Assembly (NCBI GenBank): GCA_951812925.1
Contig: OX638368.1
Location: forward strand, 156,164,492-156,228,491
Length of the DNA: 64,000 nucleotides
From: Calliopum simillimum
Taxonomy: Eukaryota; Arthropoda; Insecta; Diptera; Lauxaniidae
Direction of reading: 5' to 3'
Translations under genes and position numbers: made by a program
Shown: positions 38,301-48,842 of the stretch, piece after piece
How positions within the stretch are numbered: position 1 is the first letter of the stretch
How the letters are laid out: each line of letters starts with the position of its first letter
Notes under the pieces: model-generated
What the model saw: only the letters and a program-made list of their open reading frames with translations
Database searches by the model: none
Told to the model about the DNA's origin: nothing

Positions 38301-39292
38301 ATTTGATTTTTACTATATTAGTAACAGTGTGTTTCAGAATAAAAAGATAACCCAAAAACGTAACTGACACAGCAGGTAACTCTATTTTTTTTGGGAAATG
38401 GACTTAGGCCACTTTCAAAATAACCGACTCATATATTGTTTATTTCGAAGCAACATTTTTCAAAAAAAAAAAAAAAAATATGAAAATGACTAAAGGAATA
38501 AAAAATTTTAAAATCGCTTGCTTCTAAGGATTATTTGAAAAAATTACTTAACAAATCTACAAAATATATATGTATGTACTGCATATGCGTTCTATAGCAC
38601 TTTTTTAAGAATTTTATTAAAAAAAAAAAACTGTTTATTTTTTAAGGAATTACTACTTATTTTTAAACAAAAATGATGATGATATGACAAACGTATCGAA
38701 ATTGAAACATATAAAAATTGGAAAATTGAAAATTGTTAGTTTAGGAAATTTATGAAATTTTGCAAATTATACGAAGGGGAAAAACAAAATAAAAATTAAA
38801 GAAAAACACGCATGAAAATAGACGGAAAATTTGGAAAAAGCTAAAGCTCTTCAGAAAAAAAAAAAAAAAAAAATAAAAATTGGAAATGAAATTTTAGCAA
38901 AAACGAAAAATAATGAAATACATAAAAATATATTTGTTATGATTCCTGCTTTCACTAAACTTTTTAAATAAAACATGTATGAAAGGGTACTATAGATATT
39001 CAAAAACAAAGAATAATTTCAAATTAAAGGTGATAAAGTTTAAGAGATACTCATTTTCAAGCACAATTTATAAAATGTGACAAATAAAACGACACTTTAT
39101 TTATTGGTCGTTACATTTCTCCCGAAAATGTGCAAGAATTTGATAAACAAATGAGTAATACTTAAACACAAATGTGACAGTAAATGCTCTTGGTGTTCTG
39201 TCACAGACCTACTTAGTAAATTCTTTAAACAAAAATAAGCTGCGTACATTAAAAAATAGGAAAAAAAAATAAAAATTTTATAAAATATTTAC
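35360..39292 (-). other. heph: heph intron upstream of the microexon
   Basis: A 3.9-kb intron with a GTAAAT donor and a CU-rich acceptor tract ending CTGTAG. It contains the dispersed repeat with tandem units at 37090-38220. The stretches 35380-37080 and 38230-39290 are AT-rich with several poly(A) runs and no coding signal that I can support. Confidence 0.85.
37090..38220 (+). repeat. dispersed repeat with two tandem arrays
   Basis: The first part (37130-37440) has three diverged units of about 90 bp sharing CTGAAACTAT, AAATTTG-TACATACG and GGGACAAACAA-AATCACTG. The second part (37600-37960) has three units of about 150 bp sharing TATGGGAGGTGCCACGCCC, CTTGTCCGA and TCAGAGCTTGCATTTATA. It ends with GGGCGGTAGGCGTGTTCGTT, then AGCCAGCCAGCCAGAC. 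No coding. The same layout is seen at 44510-45180. Confidence 0.8.
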
Positions 39293-39486
39293 CTCTTCAT
39301 TTAAATTCGACACAAGCAATACATTCGAGAATCCTCTAAGTGCCGGTGTTGCCGTCTGCAAAGCACCGCTGTTGGCCAATGCGAAGGCGCCCAAATTCGG
39401 TATACCGCTACTGTAACCGCCAGCAAGTGGAGCTCCAATGCCGAGTGCAAATGGCGGCAGCACACCCGGTGCACCAAGTCCGTTAA
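39293..39486 (-). CDS. heph: hephaestus/PTB exon: RRM2-RRM3 linker and RRM3 beta1
   Basis: Internal coding exon of 194 nt. It completes the split Val codon and reads NGLGAPGVLPPFALGIGAPL, then a Gly/Ala/Leu-rich linker, then RGFSNVLLVSNLNEE, the first strand (RNP2) of RRM3. The acceptor is TACTATTTTCCAG|TTAACGG. The donor, GAAGAG|GTAAATA, falls directly after the Glu-Glu pair. Human PTBP1 has NSVLLVSNLNPE at the same place and is also interrupted there. The linker between RRM2 and RRM3 is the least conserved part of the protein across animals, as expected. The exon ends in phase 0, and its correct continuation is the 34-nt exon at 35326-35359. Confidence 0.96.
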
Positions 39487-41026
39487 CTGGAAAATAGTAA
39501 TTTTGATTTTTAACTTTTTTTGCGGAAATAAGTATGATTGCTTTAAGGGGGGGTGGGGGCGGGGGTAGGAACAAAGCGGGACAAAGTGTGTTTAAATATT
39601 TATGTATGTATGTAAGTAAATAGTTAGAAGTCGAGAGAAAAAGACGGAAAAATGAAAATGTTCACGAATGGGGTATACTTGGGGATATATGTAAATATAT
39701 GTAGATATTTGTGTATAGACAAGAATGATTTTAATGAAAAAAAAAAAGACGTGGTAGTTATTAGAAATAGATGAAAAAAGTAAATTAAATAAAAAAAAAA
39801 AAAAAAAATATCATTTAAAAAGTTCAAAAACTCAAAGAAAGAGATATTGTTTGCCTAGAAAGTAAAATATTATATATAAAAGTTTCATAATTCCATAGCC
39901 TCATCTGTTCAAAGTATCGTATAAGCCATGGAATGAAAAACGCCGATTATAAGTAAAATTTCAAATTAAAAATTATGCTTCCTGACATCGAATTGACAGA
40001 TTCAAATCATTCTGCCATGGACTGCAAAAAACCATTTCGTATTGCAATCCCTTTAGATATCAGAATTTGGAGAAACGCTCCTAATACCAATAATTTTCGT
40101 TATATCGCAGTTAGTCCCTTAAACCTAACACTGCAATGAACTTGTGAGTGATAAGTGGAATATCTAAATATTTATTATTAGAATATACGTATAACATTAC
40201 ATTGCTCCGATGACCAAGATATCAGCTTGAAAAATTTTGTGATAGTTGCTGATTGAGAAAACTGATCGAGGACACCGAAGAGATATATAATCAAGAGACG
40301 CAAAGAAGCACTGGAGCAATTTTTCTTCGGTTTGTATTAGCCATAGACGGTAGCTTTGACGAATTTAGAAGTTGAACGGCAGCGTAATTCAACCAAAAAA
40401 TTTATTTATATTGTATCTCTTCGCTTCCGGATAAGAAGAGATGCATACAGATTTTTTGGTTGAATTACGCTGCTGTCCAACTTCTAAATTCGTCAAAGCT
40501 ACCGTCTATGGCTAATACAAACCGAAGAAAAATTGCTCCAGTGCTTCTTTGCGTCTCTTGATTATATATCTTTTCGAGGACACTAAGAAAAATTTCCATT
40601 TGAAGCCTAAAATGTTCTACGATTTTTTTCACCCGAAGTTTTCACATATACAAAAAAAAAAGTTCTATTTTTCAAAATATATGTCGAGGACATTTAAAGG
40701 ACCCATAAGGACCCGAAGACAAGGAATTAATCAAATTTGAGAACATCTCTTCGAACTTGCGAATGTCTAGTGAGTCTACTCTTAAATAAATGCTTATGTT
40801 AAAATCTTTTAAATATATACCACAACCCAAAATTCTAAACATTCATCAATATTTGTGGGTAAAACGAGTATTTAACAGGAAGATCATTCGCCACTCGCAT
40901 GCATTTTTTTACATAATATCGAATTTCCTCAATTTCCATCATATGGGTGTTTGCAAAAGCGAAAAAAAAAAAAAACAACAAATGAAAAATAGAACAAAAC
41001 TAAAAAAGGAAAAAAAGAAGTGTTAC
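39487..41026 (-). other. heph: heph intron between RRM2 and linker exons
   Basis: A 1.5-kb intron with a GTAACA donor and a TTCCAG acceptor. Apart from the long hairpin at 40280-40571, it holds G-run and poly(A) tracts (39547-39565, 39790-39810) and otherwise unremarkable AT-rich sequence. Confidence 0.85.
40280..40571. repeat. near-perfect long hairpin, about 290 bp
   Basis: Left arm 40280-40402 and right arm 40449-40571 are inverted copies differing at only about two places in some 122 bp (GAACGG against GGACAG). Between them TATCTCTTC and GAAGAGAT pair around a small loop, so the whole sequence can fold back on itself. No terminal target duplication and no coding capacity were seen. It lies in a transcribed heph intron. 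It could be a young foldback insertion or a hairpin-RNA source. Confidence 0.9.
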
Positions 41027-41312
41027 CTATTTTATCACCTGTTAATGCTGGTCTCTGGCGCGCAGCAATCAGGAGCAAATCATTTGCATTAACCAAACCT
41101 CCAGCATTGGGCATTATATCGGCACCGGGCTCACCTGGCGGCAATGATGGATTTGTAAAATCACGTGATTTGTCATTGTTGTATTTGACATTCAAAGCTG
41201 TCAATTTGCTGTTATCGATGCGCAGTGTGCAGCAACCGTTGTAGATGTTTTGGCCATCGAGTATGGTTTTAGCGTGTTGTGCCGATTGTGCATCGGGATA
41301 TTGTATGAGCGC
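41027..41312 (-). CDS. heph: hephaestus/PTB exon: rest of RRM2
   Basis: Internal coding exon of 286 nt, starting in phase 0 and leaving one base over. It starts [20 protein letters not shown], the second half of RRM2, continues with [20 protein letters not shown] and [20 protein letters not shown], the extended RRM2 tail typical of PTB proteins, and ends in a linker ([17 protein letters not shown]). The acceptor is AATACTTTAG|GCGCTC. The last base G joins TT of the next exon to give Val (DKI-V-NGLG). The donor is ATAG|GTAACA; a second GT lies 12 nt upstream (ACAG|GTGATA) and would drop DKI plus one codon in frame, so minor alternative donor use is possible. The joined RRM2 has no breaks or missing residues. 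Confidence 0.96.
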
Positions 41313-41459
41313 CTAAAGTATTGGAAATATACAGATATAAAGTGTGTGAAATTTTACAATTGCATCCTAACATGATAGAACGAACATCATATGTAGCACT
41401 TTATGCAAGAGACCTTGTAAGCGAATTAGGATGGACATTATTTAATGATAAGTGGGCTG

Positions 41460-42000
41460 GATAGCTGGATGGATTTGTAAAATATTGGTGTCATATGAAA
41501 GGTATTTTGACAGCTTATAAAAATATTTTGAACATATTTTCAATTGGATTCATAGTTTTCGAGATATGAGCTTTTTTGAAATTTTGTGAAATTTTTCAAT
41601 TACAACAACAAATAAATCAACAACAACAACAACAAAATGCCTTTCATATGACACCAATATTTTCCAAATCCATCCAGGGAATCCCAACTTATAGCGGTTT
41701 TCATAAAAGATATATATTCTGATCTTCCGATGGCTATATCTCCGAAACTAGGTCCGAAATACCCTTTTTGGTCACATATTCTTTTTAAGACCCAAGAGCT
41801 CAATGATTAAAAATTAGTTTCAGAATTTCAGCGAATTTATCACTAAACGACACATGAACCCCATTTTGACCTTGAAATCTTTTTTCTCAGACGTTCTGGA
41901 AAAAAACGGACCCGGGATTCGGATTCAGGACGTCAAAACCCTTAGGAAACACATAGTCTGGTCAAAACGCCATGACATTTCTTTTTTTGTAAGCCTGTGT
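41460..42000. mobile_element. truncated copy of the 26.9-kb foldback element
   Basis: Matches the loop and the whole right arm of the element at 26907-27783 (CATATGAAAGGTATTTTGAC, CAACTTATAGCGGTTTTCAT, GATCTTCCGATGGCTATATC), ending GTAAGCCTGTGT. Most of the left arm is missing. It abuts the truncated mariner that follows. Confidence 0.85.
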
Positions 42001-42567
42001 AATTTAAGCGACTGAAAAATAATGGGGTTTCCAACGAGAACAAACGTTTTTTACAACTAAGTGTTCATGCAAAATCGAAAGTATTGGAGTGGAACTAATG
42101 CCCAAGGATGCCTCTATCTCACGGTATGTCGCATGACGATGTTGCATTATCAGTTCACGCACGGCATCAATGTTCTCTGGCGCAACGGCCGTTTTTGGAC
42201 GACCTTCACGGAATTCGTCTTTGAGCGAGCGTCGGCCACGATTGAATTCATTAAACCAGTTTTTCACAGTGCTATGGGATGGTGCTTCATTGCCACACAA
42301 AGATTTAAGTTCATCGATGTACTTTTGTCGTGATAATCCACGTCGAAAGTTGTGAAAAATGATCGCACGAAAATGTTCACGAGTTAATTCCATTTTTTTG
42401 CCAAAATGATTTTTTCAAGTCACTGTAAACAACACAAATGATGGTCGTACGTCAAAACGTTGTGAGTACGTTTATGCTAAAAAATGTCAAACTTTATTAT
42501 GGTGTTGCCAGATTTTAGCTATTGACATTAGTGTTGCCTAGGCCAGAAATACATATAGCAGCCTACG
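42001..42567 (-). mobile_element. truncated mariner derivative, one end only
   Basis: The right end is intact (GGCCAGAAATACATATAGCA, then CG and TA at 42568-42569) and equals the right end of the element at 29714-30452. The left inverted end is missing, and the coding part starts directly at the junction with the foldback copy. Confidence 0.85.
42004..42393 (-). CDS. N-terminal mariner transposase domain, intact 129-codon frame
   Basis: An uninterrupted frame beginning MELTREHFRAIIFHNFRRGL, then SRQKYIDELKSLCGNEAPSH, STVKNWFNEFNRGRRSLKDE, a basic FREGRPKTAV hinge, and a second helix-turn-helix region (ENIDAVRELIMQHRHATYRE, IEASLGIS), ending CSRWKPHYFSVA at a stop. This is the paired helix-turn-helix DNA-binding half of a mariner transposase. 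The whole DD34D catalytic domain is missing. It could bind mariner ends but not cut DNA. Whether it is expressed is unknown; it lies inside a heph intron on the same strand as heph. The same truncation point occurs in the copy at 29714-30452, which suggests a shared deleted ancestor. Confidence 0.75.
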   Translation of the reverse strand: MELTREHFRAIIFHNFRRGLSRQKYIDELKSLCGNEAPSHSTVKNWFNEFNRGRRSLKDEFREGRPKTAVAPENIDAVRELIMQHRHATYREIEASLGISSTPILSILHEHLVVKNVCSRWKPHYFSVA

Positions 42568-42924
42568 TAAAAGCAGCGAAAAAGACATGTTTACCGTGTT
42601 TAAAAATACGGTGATGCTGCTTATCTACCTAATCCATAAAACAAGTTTAAATCACTGGAGAACCGGTGATTATCAAATATATCCAAAAATAAAAAATCGA
42701 ATGAAGAATATTCAATGAAAAACATTCAAAAAACAATATGTATATCAGAAACCAAAGAACCAAAATAAAATATCCAAAAATCAAAATCCATATAAAAAAT
42801 TAACGAAAATTTTAAATTATATCAAAATTTCATTTTTGAACATTTTTTTATTGGATATTTTTATTTTTGGATGTTATTCTTTGTTTTTTTTTGGATATTT
42901 GGATATTTTTTCATTGGATTTTAA

Positions 42925-43399
42925 CACAGTGCAACAAATTGCGGGGAAACCAGTCTGAATTTGATCTCTATAACTTTTATTGAAACCTGGAAAAAATTTT
43001 TATCTACCACTTCTGAGATCCGGGTTATCCTTGATTTGAAAAGCAGAGAACGCTATTTTTAGACGTATGGCATAAAACCAGGAAGTAGTGCAGTTCACTT
43101 TTGTCAACGGCATCGAATAGCCCAGAACTTTTTCTTTAAGCAATATCTTCAACTTTTCCCATTGGATCATTACTTTCCGAGGTATCATGAATTGAAGTAA
43201 GGTATATAGTGAACTACTCTATTTCCTGGTTTCACGCTATATGTTTGAAAATGGCGTTTTCTGCACTTTAAATAAAGGATAACTTGGATCTCAGTCTTGA
43301 TAGGAAAAAATGATTGACAGACTCGGAATCAGCGACCCTAAATTATTCATAAAGAAGTTATCGAGATCAAATTCAGATTTTTGTGTTGCCCAGTGTAAT
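42925..43399. mobile_element. foldback element with ACAC..GCAACA ends
   Basis: Inverted ends ACACAGTGCAACA (left) and TGTTGCCCAGTGT (right) are followed by paired blocks: TCTGAATTTGATCTCTATAA / GAGATCAAATTCAGA, AGATCCGGGTTATCCTTGA / AAGGATAACTTGGATCT, and CCAGGAAGTAGTGCAGTTCA / TGAACTACTCTATTTCCTGG. About 475 bp, non-coding. Confidence 0.8.
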
Positions 43400-43745
43400 G
43401 TAACTCAATTTAAGCTTTTTGTAGTACGCACGACTTTGCATATATAATTACCGTCTTAAAGTCACTTAGTTCTATACACTTTTTTTTCTTTTAGATTTGA
43501 TATTCTTCCTAAATTGTGTTGAATTCGACTTTTTTTTGTTGGTTGACTTTTAGTACATGTAAAATAAATGCTATTTTTGTAGAAAAGTTATTTTGTAATA
43601 AAACTTTTGTTTTGCTTTTAAATATTTCGAATTTAATTCGATGAACAACGATCATATTCAATAAAAAAACTTGCAAGCAAAATGATCCACCCTAAGTAAT
43701 GCACAAAGTTCTGAAAGAAGTACCTACTCGTCGTACGCTACTTAC

Positions 43746-44027
43746 TTGGAATGAATTATTCTTTGTGAATGTGACAATTTTCAGCACTTTTCCGAATCGC
43801 TGGAAAATCTGATGTAAAATGTCCAATGACACAGGATACAGTAGTGATTCAACAATCACACGCAATACTGTATTTGGGCCGCCGGGGTTATTGGCACCTC
43901 CACCGCCAGCTGAGTTAACAACTGTTGTATTGTTGTGCAAAACCAAGGCACCATCGTTGGCACCACAAATTGGCAGCGGCGAACCTGAGGCCGGTGATTG
44001 AATTTTATAATCCGGTACGCCAGCATT
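43746..44027 (-). CDS. heph: hephaestus/PTB exon: linker and start of RRM2
   Basis: Internal coding exon of 282 nt (94 codons, phase 0 at both ends) of polypyrimidine tract-binding protein, an RNA-binding splicing regulator with four RRMs that binds CU-rich RNA in the nucleus. The translation starts [19 protein letters not shown], a Ser/Gly/Asn-rich linker, and then enters RRM2 with [19 protein letters not shown] (beta1 and alpha1) and ends [14 protein letters not shown] (RNP1-side strand). This matches my memory of fly Hephaestus and human PTBP1 (IIVENLFYPVTLDVLHQIF) closely. The acceptor reads TTTTTTCTTGCAG at 44028 and the donor CAA|GTAAGTA at 43745. The minus-strand open frame runs through both splice sites, so the extra residues there are intronic. 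The RRM1 exons should lie upstream, beyond the right edge of the window. Confidence 0.96.
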
Positions 44028-44509
44028 CTGCAAGAAAAAACAAATGAAATATGAAAAATGGTGAAGGATTTGAGAGAAATATTGATAAAAAATTATTAAT
44101 TCAAAGGATTTAATTGCATATTTTTTGCAACGAAATTTTAGCCGGTAGTTTATTAAGGATATAACGACATCGAAGGACTGATATTGCATTTACAAAGAAA
44201 TGCAAGTTGAAAGCAATTTTTACTTTTATTCTTGAACCAAATCTCTTTACACATGTTATTGTACATTAAATTAAAAAGTTTCATAACTTCTAAAAGTGAA
44301 CGAATATCTTTAGTAAAGAACGTATTGACTAATTTGAACTAAATTCTATAAATTGAGAAACGCCACCTCCATATAAAGTCAAACCAATCAGAACAAAGAC
44401 AGCAATGTTTATTGAAGATAGTTACTTTTGTTTTGATAATTACACTTTTGAAAAACTTCACCATTTAAAAAAACTTTAATAGTAAAGCTGAGTGCTTATA
44501 AATTATCTC

Positions 44510-45180
44510 CGAATTAAGCAAGAAACTAGTAAGGTTGTTACCTTTGGCCTGGCCAAACATTAAATACTCTACACAGCAGTATTTTAAAAATTTTGCTTAT
44601 ATGGGAAGTGCCACGCCCTCTTGTCCGAATTCACCCATTTTTTTCTCAGAGTTTGAATTTATAGTTCTAAGCATTTGAGTGAAATTTAGTTCGATTATCT
44701 CAAAAAACGCTTTCAGTATAGCGTTTTAAAGCTTTTGCTTATACGAGAGGTGCCACGCCCTCTTATCTGAATTCGCCCAGTTTTTGCTCACAGCTTGCGC
44801 TTACAATTCGTAGTATTTATGTGTATTTTGGTTGTATTATCGTGAAAAATACTCAAAAAATTGCATTTTGAATATATTTTTTGTATGGGCGGTAGGCGTG
44901 TCCGTTGACCGATTTCGCTCATTTTCAATCCCCCGAGCTAACTTTGACGACGGAGGCTGTGCACCAAATTTCATTGAATTATCTTGCTTAGTTTTTCCAA
45001 AAAATGTATTTCCACACACAACCATCCAGCCAGACAGACGGACATAGCTATATCGAAGCAGGAGGTGACGCTGATCAAGAATATATATACTTTTCTATAT
45101 CTGCCACGCCTCCTTCTCTGCGTTAAAAACGGAAGGACAAAGTGAATATACCCTGGGTGTAGGGTATAAAAAGCCAATAA
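44510..45180 (+). repeat. dispersed repeat, best-preserved copy of its end
   Basis: Two units with GTGCCACGCCCTCTTGTCCG-type wording at about 44610 and 44755 (the second degraded), then TGTATGGGCGGTAGGCGTGT, GAGCTAACTTTGACGACGGA and CCAGCCAGACAGACGGACAT, and a terminal AATATACCCTGGGTGTAGGG followed by TATAAAAA. Dispersed dipteran repeats with GGGTATA ends look like this, but I cannot name the family. An inverse end copy is at 6028-6310. Confidence 0.75.
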
Positions 45181-45462
45181 CCTTAACAAATGGAAAAAGA
45201 ATTTATTAAAAATAGAACAAAGATGACAATCTCTTTATACGATAATTTAAAACAAACACGACAATTTCTTCTTTGCAAAAAAAAAAAAAAAAAAAAATAA
45301 AAAAATTGTAAAGGATTTGAGGGAAATATTGACCCCACCCACTTTTTTTATTGGTCCTATTACTCTTGGCCCCCTTAACATATGTACCAAACTTTATTCA
45401 TCTGCGTCAAATGATGTCAGAGATATAACGAATTATATATAATGGTCCGACAGAGATGGTAC

Positions 45463-45613
45463 ATATCGTCGGCTGAGTATTATTTTGCCGTAAACGCCAC
45501 TTTGTTGAAAAAGCAAAAGCACATAACTTGTGTAGAGACGAGCACAAATTATCTTCTTTTGCTTTTTCAACGAAGTGGCGTTTACTGCAAAATAATACTC
45601 AGTCGACGATATA
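45463..45613. repeat. hairpin of about 150 bp
   Basis: Left arm ATATCGTCGGCTGAGTATTA, then TTTTGCCGTAAACGCCACTT and so on, pairs with the right arm over about 70 nt with a few mismatches, around a loop of about 7 nt (AGAGACG). Non-coding; a diverged MITE or hairpin locus. Confidence 0.8.
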
Positions 45614-48600
45614 TAAAGCATATCGGAAACGTACGAACGAAGTCGCTACCGGGTAATCTAGTAGATAATATTTTATTTTATTAAACGTTGAATAAATTAC
45701 GAGACAATCTTCTCAACTCAAGCGTGCTAAAATGTTACTAATTCATTTTCATAATAATGCTTTCTTAACTTTTGCTTTACTTAACCAAACTAACTATGTC
45801 TTTACTTATTATCTCCCATATAATGTAATTTATTATGCTGACGGATTTATTAAACGCTCTTGTAGGGATTATGAAATGCATCTAATTAACATTCACTCCA
45901 CTTTAATTCAAATGCAACCAAGCAAGCAGTCAGCTACAACAAGCAAAAATAACAGTAATCAAAATAATGTCCTTCCCCTGTTGCTGCCAAGTTTTGAATG
46001 TCGGTTAATTCTCCAGCACCCTCCAAGGTGATGATGATGATTCACTCGCTGGCCCACCCCAACTTATGGGTACATTTAAACGCGTCCAAAGAATTTCTAC
46101 TTAAAAGGGAAATTTTCAAGCGAAAAAAAAAAAAAAAATCGCGAAAACACTTAAATGTTGAATATTTACAGAAAGTTTTAATCTTTTAAAGAATTTTTAT
46201 TTAATTTTTTTTTCTTAAGTTTTTATCACACAATGTAAAAATTTAAAAAATATTTTCTCATATATATATATATTTTCATAATTTCCCCTTTGATTTACGC
46301 TATCAACAAAAATGTTTGTTATAGGGTTGAAAACTATTAAAAAGTAGAGAAAACCTCCTCATTACTGAAAACTGTTAAAAACTTTAAGCTGAATTTGTTG
46401 TAATACCAACATATTTTTTGTTGCCGGATTTAGATTACGAGTTAATGATTGTTTTTTGTGCGTTGAGCCAAATAAGTAGCAAGCAATGATGAATGGATAA
46501 GTTTGCAATTTTCAAATTAAAGTGGTTCTTCCAATATTTTCTTTAATTGTTTAGCTAAACAGGGCTGCAGCTTACAATTTTTTTGGTTAGCAACCTACTT
46601 ACAAATAGTAAAACTTTTTATATGGCAAACTAACCCGGTTAGTGTCTAAATCGATATTAACCAATTAAATCGCCTTAACCAGGCAAGTGAAAATCGGCTA
46701 TTATATTTTCGAAACATATCGCCTATGGACCTCAGACTGACTCAAGAGATTTATTTGGAAATACAGTTTAGTGATATAAAATCAAAATTATTTCGCCTAA
46801 ATTAAATAAGATCGTAAAACGAGTTGAACAGAGCATCCACGCGAATTTCAGTAGTTTTACGCGGAAACAAAAACTTTCGATGAATACTAGAGTTACGACA
46901 TAAGGTGAAATAAATGAAGCAAAATAAGAAAAGTGGCTTGAATATAAAAATTATGTTAATATTAAGGCGGTGCCACAATTAAACTTAGTAACGTTAATTT
47001 TCGTAAAAGACTTAAGAGTTTTTAAAACCAAAACCTCTGAAGTACTAGCTACAAAAAGCGAACGAATATAGCAAAAGATATGTAAGAAATGTCTGTAAAG
47101 TTACAGAATATACGAAAACAAACATAATAAAAAAAATATATCTTAAAATTACTAAAAAACAAAACTCCAAAAAGCCAATATATGTTATATTGATACATTT
47201 CCATGAACAAATAAAGAAATCAAAATGAAATTCAACCAAGAGGACGAAAAAAAAAAAAAGAAAAAGACGCAACAAATGTCAGCCCATCAAATATGTAAGA
47301 GGAACTGAATTATATTAGAAAACAATTTAATGATATACGGAAGTAAATTCATACGAAATCGTACTGAATTTTGATTTGAAAATCATAACATAAACAAGGG
47401 AAAAACACACGCAGCTCAAGCGTACAATTTTAGGAAGGACAGCCAGACCAAAGTGCTCAAATCTGTGAACCTACTGACAGACAGACAAATGGATAGACGA
47501 CAAAAACACGTACGGAAACAAAAGGACGACGACGACAATGACACTCAACTGTGAAAAAGCGAAAAAAAAAACAAAAAATAAATAAAAATTGATTAGAATT
47601 GCTAAAGGAGACGGGTGGTGGCGCTATCAGAGAAGGATACCCAAGACGGCACACGCTCATGACTGCAAAAACTAAACGTAAACGTTAGGGCAACACCAAT
47701 CGACAATTTAGAACTTTTACACACACACACACACACAGAGTCACACAGCTGGCTGCTTCAAATGGGCGGGAGCGTGTAGCCAACTTGAATAGTTTTCGGT
47801 TTTTTTTTTTTTTTTTTTTGGAAGAATTTAATAAAAATGATGTGCTCTACTTGATTTGCTTTGCTGTTTTTATTTTTCCAATACAAAAACACAAAAAAAG
47901 GACACCATTTTATATATATAAAGGACTCCAAATGCTTGAGACTGCATGCTGTGTGTTTGGGCTCTATTAAAGTGCGTACCTACTTATGATGATGTTGATG
48001 GTGACTTACGTAATTTGATGCCACTTCACATTCAATGATTATAACGATGATCTTGGTGTGCGTGTAACTGATGCCGACGATGATGACGTTGATGACTGCG
48101 TAAATAATACAATTGTTTAAGTGAAAAAGGAAATTGACCATCATGATCATATATAAAAGCTGAATGACCACAAAAAGTGGCCATTTTAATTTAAAGTTTG
48201 GCCTCGAAGTAGGGTTATTTTTTCACAACTTTTTTCCGTTTCTTTTGTATTGTAGAAGCTGCTAACGGTTTTATAGTGCACTTAAAGAAATTTGTTGTTT
48301 TCCGAATAAAAGGTACAAACATTGGCATGTCCAAGCAAAAATACAACTCAAGAGATGGTCACTTAAATTTAAGTTATCGTTTCTGAAGTCCGCTGTTTGA
48401 TGAGATGCATGAAATAGTGAACATGCTCATGAACATAATTCGTCTGCATACAATACTAATTCGGTTTTTTCTAGTTTTCAGTTACTTAAATATTTGGTAT
48501 TTCTGTTCCAAAATTTTTTAGTCTTTAGAGTGATGAGACCCATTGAACGATATCTTTTTTAAAATTTGATTATTTTTATGATAATTTTATATCGAACTAA

Positions 48601-48756
48601 CAGTAATTTTTGCAATTTTTCAACAACAGACGCAAGCAAATATTAGCATGGAAATTGAAACCATATGTTTCGGCTATTTCTACATAAAAATTTATTAATT
48701 TTCATATTTAAACATGCATATAGCCTCATCAGATCAGTTTTTAGTTAAGTCTTGTC

Positions 48757-48842
48757 AAAAACCGTACTCGAACCCGTGACTCCGGTTTTCTAATGAAAGA
48801 AAACGCGTTGCTTTAACCATTAGGCTATTGGACACGGATAAA
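48757..48842 (-). repeat. tRNA-like SINE head or tRNA pseudogene
   Basis: The minus strand has an A-box-like TAGCCTAATGGTTAAAGCA (48809-48827) and a B-box-like GGGTTCGAGTACG (48763-48775) at tRNA spacing, with a TTTTC..GAAAA stem around CTTTCATTAG that could be a former anticodon arm. The acceptor stem does not pair, so it is not a working tRNA. A tRNA-derived SINE with internal RNA polymerase III boxes fits best. The SINE body and tail were not delimited. Confidence 0.6.

Larger units (their letters stand above)
41313..43745 (-). other. heph: heph intron within RRM2
   Basis: A 2.4-kb intron with a GTAAGTA donor and a TTTAG acceptor. It contains a truncated foldback copy joined to a truncated mariner (41460-42567) and a second foldback element (42925-43399). 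The rest (42570-42920 and 43400-43745) is AT-rich, with nothing recognisable. Confidence 0.85.
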
